Shown here: piece after piece, positions 1 through 4,471 of the stretch
Layout: each line of letters starts with the position of its first letter
Numbering within the stretch: the first letter of the stretch is position 1
DNA from: Peptococcaceae bacterium
GTDB lineage: Bacteria > Bacillota > Dehalobacteriia > UBA7702
Direction of reading: 5' to 3'
DNA: 6,202 nucleotides
Assembly: GCA_019415505.1 (NCBI GenBank)
Contig: DXZC01000118.1
Span: 1 to 6,202, forward strand
Position numbers and translations under genes: made by a program
Notes under the pieces: model-generated
What the model was told of the DNA's origin: nothing
The model's input: the letters and a program-made list of their open reading frames with translations, nothing else
Databases searched by the model: none

Positions 1-14
1 TGTATAAGAGACAG
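1..14 (+). other. Nextera/Tn5 mosaic-end adapter remnant (sequencing artefact)
   Basis: The first 14 bases, TGTATAAGAGACAG, equal the last 14 bases of the 19-bp synthetic Tn5 mosaic end (AGATGTGTATAAGAGACAG) used in tagmentation libraries. The wild-type Tn5 outside end would read GAGTCAG in place of GAGACAG, so this is the engineered end and not a natural Tn5 terminus. Genomic sequence should be taken to begin at position 15, and the left edge is probably a contig end. Confidence 0.93.
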
Positions 15-51
15 AATATATATTGAACCATATATAATTAAATATACTAGG

Positions 52-91
52 GGTTTGTCGAAAAATAGCGAAAAGATATGATTGACAAACC
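52..91. promoter_or_regulatory. Inverted repeat overlapping the -35 box, possible operator
   Basis: GGTTTGTC (52-59) and GACAAACC (84-91) form a perfect 8-bp inverted repeat separated by 24 nt. The right arm covers four bases of the TTGACA -35 box. The arms are three to four helical turns apart centre to centre, so this could be a pair of repressor half-sites or a looped operator. No regulator gene is visible in the window other than the DUF1492-like protein at 848-1234. Function is inferred from position only. Confidence 0.45.
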
Positions 92-110
92 AAAAAATTA
101 TGAATATAAT
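82..110 (+). promoter_or_regulatory. Perfect-consensus sigma-A promoter
   Basis: TTGACA (82-87) and TATAAT (105-110) both match the vegetative consensus exactly and are separated by 17 nt (88-104), the optimal spacing. Transcription would start near 116-119. No sizeable gene follows for about 320 nt, so it serves either a small RNA or leader peptide, or a long 5' leader of the terS/sigma cassette. A promoter this strong is usually kept under repression, which fits the dyads overlapping it. Confidence 0.85.
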
Positions 111-116
111 ATTTTT

Positions 117-130
117 AGAACAAAAGTTCT
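117..130 (+). promoter_or_regulatory. Small dyad at the expected transcription start
   Basis: AGAAC (117-121) and GTTCT (126-130) flank an AAAA spacer directly after the -10 box. In RNA it would be a short 5' hairpin that could stabilise the transcript; in DNA it could be a second repressor site over the start point. Either role is inference. Confidence 0.4.
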
Positions 131-202
131 TAATATCGAGAGGATCCTACATCACACAAATTATAATGCCCCTAAATAATAAATTCTTTCTAGGAGAAAA
201 AA

Positions 203-268
203 TTGGGGTACAGAATTGTTAAAAAGTTAACAGACTCCGGAGTTGTATTTATCATCTGCGTTATTTAG
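203..268 (+). CDS. Possible 21-residue leader or membrane-active peptide
   Basis: A TTG codon at 203 sits 6 nt after a good Shine-Dalgarno (AGGAG, 192-196) and opens a 21-codon frame ending at TAG 266-268. The predicted peptide, starting MGYRIVKKLTDSG, has a basic N-terminal half and a strongly hydrophobic C-terminal end (VVFIICVI), the layout of small membrane peptides and some type I toxins. It lies about 85 nt downstream of the expected start of the consensus promoter. The non-ATG start, small size and lack of recognised homology keep confidence low; it may be chance. An overlapping 18-codon ATG frame (166-222) has no ribosome site and was not called. Confidence 0.22.
   Translation: MGYRIVKKLTDSGVVFIICVI
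234..243. repeat. Perfect 10-bp palindrome ACTCCGGAGT
   Basis: A self-complementary, GC-containing 10-mer in an otherwise AT-rich leader, inside the possible small ORF at 203-268. It could be a protein-binding site or chance; there is no further evidence. Confidence 0.3.
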
Positions 269-277
269 CTGCGTTAT
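256..277. repeat. 9-bp direct repeat with 13-bp period
   Basis: CTGCGTTAT occurs at 256-264 and again at 269-277, separated by TTAG. Closely spaced direct copies can be regulator-binding iterons or duplication scars. The function is unknown. Confidence 0.4.
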
Positions 278-435
278 CCGTTTAAGTGGCTGATTTCTCG
301 CAGTTTACACCTCTCTATATATAACAAGCGCCGCTCAACTTATAGACCCTTATTACAGGGACGTGACATAAACTAAATGCGCTTAATATGGTAGGGAGTA
401 ATTCAATAGCTTGTCAGGCAGAAAGAGGGAAGAGA

Positions 436-801
436 ATGACTAACCGTCAACTAGTATTTTGTAAAAATTATTTGGCTGGCGCCAGCAAAGAACAGGCGGC
501 TTTAGAGGCAGGTTATTCCCAGAAAAATGCCACCGCCGCCGCCAACCGCCTTTTGCGCGAACCCCAAATTAAGCAATATTTGGAGGAACAGCGGCCTCAA
601 TTTACAAAATCTATAGCTGGTAGTGAGGAAATTTTACAGTACCTTACTAATATTTTACGCAGTAATAATAAGGAGGTAACGGTAAGAGATAAAATGAAGG
701 CTGCTGAGTTACTTGGCAAAAACCGTTCTCTTTTTAGTGAGGGTGGCGGTTTGGATAAGGCCTGTGTTGTTTTTCAGGGCGAGAATGAAATAGCAGATTA
801 A
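436..801 (+). CDS. Phage terminase small subunit (Terminase_2-like), orphan
   Basis: In tailed phages the small terminase subunit recognises the packaging site on viral DNA and loads it onto the large-subunit motor. This 121-residue protein shows the family pattern: an N-terminal segment TNRQLVFCKNYLAG, a helix-turn-helix over residues 15-40 (KEQAALEAGYSQKNATAAANR), a polar linker, and the C-terminal ALELLG-type motif, seen here as KAAELLGKNRSLF (88-100). I chose ATG 436, because GAGGGA lies 5 nt upstream and the family homology begins at this residue; ATG 388, 16 codons earlier, has no ribosome site. No large subunit, portal or capsid gene follows. A sigma-like regulator and then a terminator come next, so this is a prophage remnant, part of a satellite-type island, or a domesticated DNA-binding protein. 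The family call is firm; present function is uncertain. Confidence 0.85.
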   Translation: MTNRQLVFCKNYLAGASKEQAALEAGYSQKNATAAANRLLREPQIKQYLEEQRPQFTKSIAGSEEILQYLTNILRSNNKEVTVRDKMKAAELLGKNRSLFSEGGGLDKACVVFQGENEIAD

Positions 802-805
802 AATA

Positions 806-834
806 ATTGTGATATGATTATTGTGATATGATTA
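806..834 (+). repeat. Two tandem copies of a 14-bp unit in the terS-sigma gap
   Basis: TTGTGATATGATTA occurs twice back to back (807-820, 821-834), with the preceding A at 806 also matching the phase. It fills most of the 46-nt gap between the two cassette genes and ends just before the GGAGG ribosome site (837-841). It may be a slippage duplication. Changing copy number would alter the spacing between terS and the next gene but not that gene's ribosome site. Confidence 0.75.
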
Positions 835-847
835 ATGGAGGATAAAT

Positions 848-1234
848 ATGAAATGGCAATTAGGTGAGGACTATAAGGAATTAGGCAAAGAAATAGATGA
901 TTTAGAGGATGAGGTACGCCATTGTTGGTCCAGGTTGAAATACCCCAGCCGAAGCTATGCCGGGGAGCGGCGTAAATCTAGCGGAGATTCTGTAGGCAGC
1001 GGCGTTGCCGCGGCTATAGATATGGAGCAGGAGCTAAACAGAAAAATAGAGGAGTTTAAGGCTCTGCGCTTGGAAATAGAAGCAACTATAGATAGATTAA
1101 CCTCTTACCAACGCCGTCTTATGCGTATGCGTTATATCCGCGGTTTTACTTGGCAGCAAATAGCTCAACGGCTTTATTGTGATGAAAGCACCTGCCGGCG
1201 TATACATAGAAATATATTGCGATCTATGCAATAA
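848..1234 (+). CDS. DUF1492-like phage regulator with sigma-70 region 4 HTH
   Basis: This 128-residue protein has the layout of phage sigma-factor-like regulators (DUF1492/ArpU-type) that control late genes. Residues 6-30 form an acidic coiled coil. A Ser/Gly-rich linker (about 33-53) occupies the place of the family's PSYSDMPKGG-type segment. A second helix follows (56-85), then a sigma region 4-type helix-turn-helix (86-125), with YQRRLMRMRYIRGFTWQQIA matching the usual LRLRYIEGKTWEEIA pattern. ATG 848 lies 6 nt after a strong GGAGG (837-841). It is 46 nt downstream of terS and probably cotranscribed. In most Firmicute phages such a regulator precedes the terminase genes; here it follows, and a strong terminator closes the pair. 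Its target promoter is unknown; the dyad-flanked promoter at 82-110 is one candidate. Confidence 0.8.
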   Translation: MKWQLGEDYKELGKEIDDLEDEVRHCWSRLKYPSRSYAGERRKSSGDSVGSGVAAAIDMEQELNRKIEEFKALRLEIEATIDRLTSYQRRLMRMRYIRGFTWQQIAQRLYCDESTCRRIHRNILRSMQ

Positions 1235-1242
1235 ATAATTAT

Positions 1243-1280
1243 GCCGCAGCCCTTTGGGAGAAGGGCTGCGGCTTATTTTT
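1243..1280 (+). terminator. Strong intrinsic terminator
   Basis: GCCGCAGCCCTT (1243-1254) and AAGGGCTGCGGC (1261-1272) pair perfectly over 12 bp around a 6-nt loop and are followed by TTATTTTT. It lies 9 nt after the stop codon of the sigma-like gene and closes the terS/sigma transcript, insulating the SLH gene downstream. Confidence 0.95.
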
Positions 1281-1314
1281 TACATGAATTACTTGTGTAA
1301 ATTCTGTGCCAGAG

Positions 1315-1343
1315 TTGAATTATTCTCTTGTCTATAGTATAAT
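1315..1343 (+). promoter_or_regulatory. Sigma-A promoter of the SLH protein gene
   Basis: TTGAAT (1315-1320), a 17-nt spacer, and a perfect TATAAT (1338-1343). The expected start is near 1350, which gives a leader of about 45 nt that includes the ribosome site GGGGAG (1382-1387). It lies just past the preceding terminator, so the SLH gene is an independent transcription unit. Confidence 0.8.
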
Positions 1344-1393
1344 TTTACCAGATAAATAGAATAGGATAATAATTCTCATTAGGGGAGAAAATT

Positions 1394-2536
1394 ATGAAAA
1401 AACAAGTAATGAGTATATTTGCTGCCATGGTACTATGTCTGGGTATTGGCGGCTTTGTTTGCCAAACAGACGGGGCCTTAGCTGATGATGAGGTACTCTT
1501 AACAATGCCGGATTACGATAATCCAGCTGAGCTTAGTTCAACCACCGTTACATCTTCGCTTTATTCCTACAATGAAATAGATATGCCGACCAATACCATT
1601 ACCTTATCCTACAGTGATTTACAAGAAATTGCTAGTTCCGGCTCAGAGGGACTGAGACTAACCGGTAACAACGGCGCTATAATTATGGATAAGAATTATC
1701 TTACTTCTCTGCTGAGCCAAACAGGGGAAAATATAACTTTTGCTCTCAGTATCACTGGCAATTCTGTAGCCGTTTCCGCTAAAGCATCGGATGCCCCTAT
1801 TTATGGGGATGAGGGTATTTGCATAATTGAAGCTCAGTACAGTGGTGGTAATATTTATACCTCAATAGAGGATGCTACCGGTAATAAGGTGGGCAACTCC
1901 TGTTATTACAGTGACGGCTCAGTTATGCGTTGGCAGCTGGAGGACTCTGAGACTTATACCTTTGTTAATGACCAGGTCTCATTTTCAGATACCGCTAAAC
2001 ATTGGTCTAATGAATATGTTACTTTTTTAGGTAGTAGAGATGTGGTAAACGGCGTGGGAGCCAATAAATACGAGCCAAACGCCAATCTTACCAGGGGACA
2101 ATTTATTACCATTTTAGCCAGAGTTTCCCCGGACGCTGTCAGTGATTATACCGCGGAATCTTTTGATGACGTTAAGGAAGGCGATTACTTTTATAACGCT
2201 GTTTGCTGGGGTATTGCCAATGAGATAGTCAACGGCCGAAGCGCTGGTAAGTTTGAGCCGAACGCTAAAATCACCCGAGAAGAGATGGCCACTATGTGCT
2301 GGCGTTTTGCCAATTACCTGAAATTGGAACTCAAGCCGGTGCGTACCCCCGGTGTGTTTGTTGATGACGCCGCTATTCAAAGCTATGCTAAAGAAGCGGT
2401 GCAGCAGAGCTATAACGCCGGCTATATTAACGGCAAGGGGAAAAATGAGTTTGTGCCCCAAGGTAATGCCACAAGAGGTGAAGCCGCTACCATGATTGCC
2501 GGGCTCATCAGCTACATTACCGCTTTACCGCACTAA
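1394..2536 (+). CDS. Exported surface protein with three C-terminal SLH domains
   Basis: This 380-residue protein is predicted to be secreted and held non-covalently on the cell wall. Residues 1-30 are a Sec signal peptide (MKKQ, hydrophobic core, likely cleavage after ALA at 28-30). Residues about 60-190 resemble the beta-rich segment common in Clostridia surface proteins: a 'TITLSYSDLQEIAS...GAIIMDKNYLTSLLSQTGENITF' type half (68-116), then a short stretch ending YYSDGSVMRWQ..TYTF (171-190). SLH repeats lie at about 196-245, 256-308 and 321-375, with the wall-binding TRAE-type motifs appearing as TRGQ (233-236), TREE (294-297) and TRGE (360-363). Three repeats are the usual complement for binding a pyruvylated secondary wall polymer. 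A ribosome site GGGGAG is 6 nt from ATG 1394. The stop codon interlocks with that of gpr. Whether it is a structural S-layer subunit or an accessory protein cannot be told; the small N-terminal part favours an accessory protein. Confidence 0.9.
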   Translation: MKKQVMSIFAAMVLCLGIGGFVCQTDGALADDEVLLTMPDYDNPAELSSTTVTSSLYSYNEIDMPTNTITLSYSDLQEIASSGSEGLRLTGNNGAIIMDKNYLTSLLSQTGENITFALSITGNSVAVSAKASDAPIYGDEGICIIEAQYSGGNIYTSIEDATGNKVGNSCYYSDGSVMRWQLEDSETYTFVNDQVSFSDTAKHWSNEYVTFLGSRDVVNGVGANKYEPNANLTRGQFITILARVSPDAVSDYTAESFDDVKEGDYFYNAVCWGIANEIVNGRSAGKFEPNAKITREEMATMCWRFANYLKLELKPVRTPGVFVDDAAIQSYAKEAVQQSYNAGYINGKGKNEFVPQGNATRGEAATMIAGLISYITALPH

Positions 2537-3537
2537 AGTCTAATATCAAGATACTGATGGTAGTTTGCCAAATTTAAGGCCGGGTGTAGCGCCAAATGTA
2601 TGCCTAAAGCTATGACTTGGCTTAAAACCTCTGTTACTTCGTCAATATCCTTGGGGGTTACGGCAAAATCGCCGTGGCGACCAGCCAGAGATTTACCGAT
2701 AATATCCGCTGCTGAGTTTTCGTTGAGAATCTCGGCAGCGTTTTTCTCTGCTAGTAGTTCGGTTGTATTATTTAGGGTTTCCCCTAAGATGGCTCCCAGG
2801 GACACAACAGTGGGTACGCCAATGGCAATAACCGGTATTCCTATAGCCTCTTGGGTTAAGGCGGCTCTAATATTACCTAAGCCGCCGCCTGGAGTTATAC
2901 CGGAATCGGTTATTTGTAGTGAGGAGCCTACCCTGGCGACAGAAGCGGCGGCTAAAGCATCTATAGCAATGATTGCCTTAGCCTGAATAGATTCAGCTAC
3001 TGCTTTGACTGATTCCGCGGCCTCCATGCCGGTTCTGCCCATAACATTGGGGGCAAAGAGCGCCGTATTGCTAAAGCCTTCTTCCATATGTTCTGCCAAA
3101 TGGATGAAAAGATGTCTGGTAGCCATGGTTAACTCCGTAACTTGGGGTCCTAATGCGTCGGCAGTGATATCAGGGTTACCTAAGCCAACGATGAGAACGG
3201 GATTCTCGCCGTCTGGCAAAAGTGATATTAAGGTATCCTTTAACGCCATAGCGCAGCTTTCTCTTAACTGGCTAACCTCTTGGTTATCCAGGGCTTCGCT
3301 ATTCACACTGAGATGGGGAGCGTCGACTGTTATGTAGGAACCCTGGGGTCTACCCAAGGCGGCAGAGCCTTCTTGATTTAAAATGGTAATTTCTGTTATT
3401 TTTAAGTTCTCTAAATCCTTGATTTTCTCAGAGACGCCGGGAATTTCCTTGTTTTCCTCTCCTCTTAACAGGGCGTGAGCTTCAGCGGCTAAATCAATAT
3501 TAATATTAAGTTTTTCATAGAAGTCAAATTTTAACAT
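2533..3537 (-). CDS. gpr: Germination protease (spore protease, peptidase family A25)
   Basis: Gpr degrades the small acid-soluble proteins that coat spore DNA, releasing amino acids when the spore germinates. It is made in the forespore as an inactive zymogen that trims its own N-terminus. The family's two essential aspartates fall at D127 (VGLGNPDITADALGP) and D193 (IIAIDALAA), the same numbers as in the Bacillus megaterium enzyme. Other conserved stretches are ATRHL (139-143), FAPNVMGRTGME (161-172), ITDSGITPGGGLGN (209-222), IPVIAIGVPTVV (234-245) and VTPKDID near 293-299. The likely self-cleavage point is D15/L16 in INIDLAAE. At 334 residues it is shorter than the Bacillus protein (about 370), mostly between residues 255 and 290. 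The ribosome site is weak (AGGA about 12 nt from ATG 3537, after an A/T-homopolymer leader). It converges on the SLH gene with no visible terminator between them. Confidence 0.95.
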   Translation of the reverse strand: MLKFDFYEKLNINIDLAAEAHALLRGEENKEIPGVSEKIKDLENLKITEITILNQEGSAALGRPQGSYITVDAPHLSVNSEALDNQEVSQLRESCAMALKDTLISLLPDGENPVLIVGLGNPDITADALGPQVTELTMATRHLFIHLAEHMEEGFSNTALFAPNVMGRTGMEAAESVKAVAESIQAKAIIAIDALAAASVARVGSSLQITDSGITPGGGLGNIRAALTQEAIGIPVIAIGVPTVVSLGAILGETLNNTTELLAEKNAAEILNENSAADIIGKSLAGRHGDFAVTPKDIDEVTEVLSQVIALGIHLALHPALNLANYHQYLDIRL

Positions 3538-3629
3538 TTTTTTCCAATTTCCTAAATTTTTTTTTAAATTTTTTTAAAAAAACCATTCAAATACTTGCAT
3601 TTTCATGTTACAATAGGTTATTATATATG
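3538..3629. promoter_or_regulatory. A/T-homopolymer tract and forward promoter region
   Basis: T9 (3557-3565), T7 (3569-3575) and A7 (3576-3582) runs form a bent, UP-element-like stretch in the gpr leader. Two forward promoters are possible: TTCAAA (3586-3591), 17 nt, TACAAT (3609-3614); or TTGCAT (3595-3600), 18 nt, TATTAT (3619-3624). Either would start transcription just before or within the hairpin-rich segment and read toward rsmD. The choice between them cannot be made from sequence. The homopolymers are also places where assembly length errors are likely. Confidence 0.5.
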
Positions 3630-3647
3630 AGAAGAGCAATTAGTCAA
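3620..3647 (-). promoter_or_regulatory. Reverse-strand sigma-A-like promoter toward gpr
   Basis: On the minus strand, TTGACT (3647-3642) and a perfect TATAAT (3625-3620) are separated by 16 nt, with an expected start near 3613 and a leader of about 75 nt before gpr. The box overlaps the forward -10 at 3619-3624, so the two directions would compete. In Bacillus gpr is read by forespore factors sigma-F and sigma-G, and I see no clear match to those here. A vegetative-type promoter for gpr would be unexpected and may be a chance match in AT-rich sequence. Confidence 0.4.
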
Positions 3648-3865
3648 AAAATTGGCGGCAGAAGTTTGCTCCTCTTTACATGTTAGAGGTTCAATATTCC
3701 GCCGCCGTTCAAGGTGAAAGATGAGTGTAGAGAAAATCATCTTTCGGAGATGACTGTTGCCATCTCGAAGGGAGAGATAACTTCATTGCCCTTCGGGGGA
3801 TATGAAGCGCAATGAGCTTTCCTTAGTATTTTGTCCGGATTAAAAGGAATTATGCCTTTAATCCA
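3630..3865 (+). ncRNA. Unidentified structured RNA or rsmD leader
   Basis: A markedly GC-richer, hairpin-dense segment stands out from AT-rich flanks in the gpr-rsmD gap. Visible stems are: GGCGGC-A-GAA (3654-3663) with TTC-C-GCCGCC (3697-3706), enclosing CCTCT/AGAGG (3671-3675/3685-3689); a perfect 9-bp stem GAAAGATGA/TCATCTTTC (3716-3724/3737-3745); GAGATG/CATCTC (3747-3752/3761-3766); CTTCAT/ATGAAG (3781-3786/3802-3807) containing CCC-UUCG-GGG; and GGATTAAAAGG/CCTTTAATCC (3837-3847/3855-3864) with one bulge. Several arms have a competing partner: CATTGC (3784-3789) also pairs with GCAATG (3809-3814), and TCATCT (3737-3742) with AGATGA (3748-3753). It has no tmRNA, RNase P, SRP, T-box or common riboswitch signatures that I recognise. 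It could be an independent small RNA or a 5' leader of rsmD; Bacillus has a described 'ylbH leader' before the rsmD orthologue, but I cannot confirm homology. Confidence 0.55.
3837..3864 (+). terminator. Stem-loop closing the structured RNA, weak terminator candidate
   Basis: The arms GGATTAAAAGG and CCTTTAATCC form a 10-bp stem with one bulged A and a 7-nt loop. What follows (AGAAATTATTATACT) lacks a real T-run, so efficient factor-independent termination is doubtful. It may partially attenuate read-through into rsmD or simply end the RNA fold. Confidence 0.35.
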
Positions 3866-3915
3866 GAAATTATTATACTATATATTTCGACAAATTTTTC
3901 AGTGAAAGCAATAAA

Positions 3916-4467
3916 ATGAGTAATTTGCGTATCATAGCAGGTAAAAACAAGGGAAAAAAAATAAAGACCCTGCCTGGTTTCGCCACGAGACCTACCTTGG
4001 ATAAGGTGCGGGGGGCTATTTTTAACGCCTTGTATGATGTTTCCGATATAAGTGTGTTGGATATGTTTGGCGGCAGTGGCGCTATGGCTTTGGAGGCCCT
4101 TTCCCGGGGCGCTCGCTATTGCGTAATTATAGATAGTAGTAAAACCGCTATAAATATTATTCAGGAAAACATCGAAGCATTGGGTTATTGTGACTATGTG
4201 GAACTGCGTTGTAATGATTTTAGACAAGCCCTGCGGGCGGATGAAAAGTTTGATTTGATTTTTTTAGACCCACCATATGGACAGGGGCTTTTAGTAGAAA
4301 GCCTTAAACTCGTTGCAGAAAAATCATTACTTAACTCTTCCGGAATTATAGTGGCGGAGACCTCTGCCCAACAACCAGAGTGCGGTGACTTCCCCGGTTT
4401 TTGTCTGATAAAAGAGAAACAATACGGAGCAGCAAAAATTTTATATTATAGATTCGATGAGGAGTAA
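3916..4467 (+). CDS. rsmD: 16S rRNA (guanine-966-N2) methyltransferase RsmD
   Basis: RsmD transfers a methyl group from S-adenosylmethionine to N2 of G966 in 16S rRNA during assembly of the small ribosomal subunit. The 183-residue length is typical. Landmarks in order: LRIIAGKNKGKKI at the N-terminus; RPTLDKVRGAIFNAL (25-39); the SAM-binding glycine loop VLDMFGGSGAMALEALSRGA (47-66); an acidic residue after strand 2 (D73); the catalytic DPPY (118-121); and the conserved KEKQYGAAKILYYR tail (166-179). The ATG at 3916 has only a weak ribosome site (GTGAAAG); the TTG at 3925 would give the more usual MRIIAG start but has no better site. It follows the structured RNA and lies 4 nt upstream of the coiled-coil gene, so the two form an operon with translational coupling. 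In Bacillus the orthologue ylbH sits next to coaD; coaD is not here. Confidence 0.95.
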   Translation: MSNLRIIAGKNKGKKIKTLPGFATRPTLDKVRGAIFNALYDVSDISVLDMFGGSGAMALEALSRGARYCVIIDSSKTAINIIQENIEALGYCDYVELRCNDFRQALRADEKFDLIFLDPPYGQGLLVESLKLVAEKSLLNSSGIIVAETSAQQPECGDFPGFCLIKEKQYGAAKILYYRFDEE

Positions 4468-4471
4468 GAGT

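Larger units (their letters stand above)
15..435. other. Long non-coding region upstream of the phage-derived cassette
   Basis: No convincing gene of normal size lies in these 421 bases. The first 250 or so are very AT-rich. The region holds a perfect-consensus promoter (82-110), a dyad around its -35 box (52-91), a hairpin at its expected start (117-130), a possible 21-codon ORF (203-268), a 10-bp palindrome (234-243) and a 9-bp direct repeat (256-277). A transcript from the promoter would reach the small terminase gene at 436 after a leader of roughly 320 nt. An attachment site or the end of a missing gene cannot be excluded, because the contig stops at position 15. Confidence 0.6.

Noticed and set aside
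1..19. Natural Tn5 or other transposon end
   Set aside because: The sequence matches the engineered mosaic end and not the wild-type outside or inside end, and nothing transposase-like follows.
388..435. Upstream ATG extending the small terminase by 16 residues
   Set aside because: No ribosome-binding site precedes ATG 388, and the extra residues do not resemble the family; ATG 436 has GAGGGA at suitable spacing.
2114..2461. Open frame on the minus strand inside the SLH gene
   Set aside because: Shadow of the SLH-coding sequence, with no ribosome site and no recognisable protein pattern.
2600..3337. Two forward open frames opposite gpr
   Set aside because: They lie antisense to a gene whose catalytic residues and motifs are all present; their sequences look like mirrored, low-information translations.
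3630..3865. tmRNA, RNase P RNA, SRP RNA, T-box or SAM riboswitch
   Set aside because: The signature stretches I know for these (for example GAGGAAAGUCC of RNase P, the GGUGGNACCGCG T-box sequence, the SRP GGAAGGAAGC loop) are absent.
3850..4227. Minus-strand frame opposite the start of rsmD
   Set aside because: Shadow of rsmD; the forward frame carries the glycine loop, and the DPPY motif lies further along it.
4457..4471. Earlier ATG of the coiled-coil gene inside rsmD
   Set aside because: The GAGGAG site is correctly spaced for ATG 4472 and overlaps or follows ATG 4457, so it cannot serve the earlier codon.
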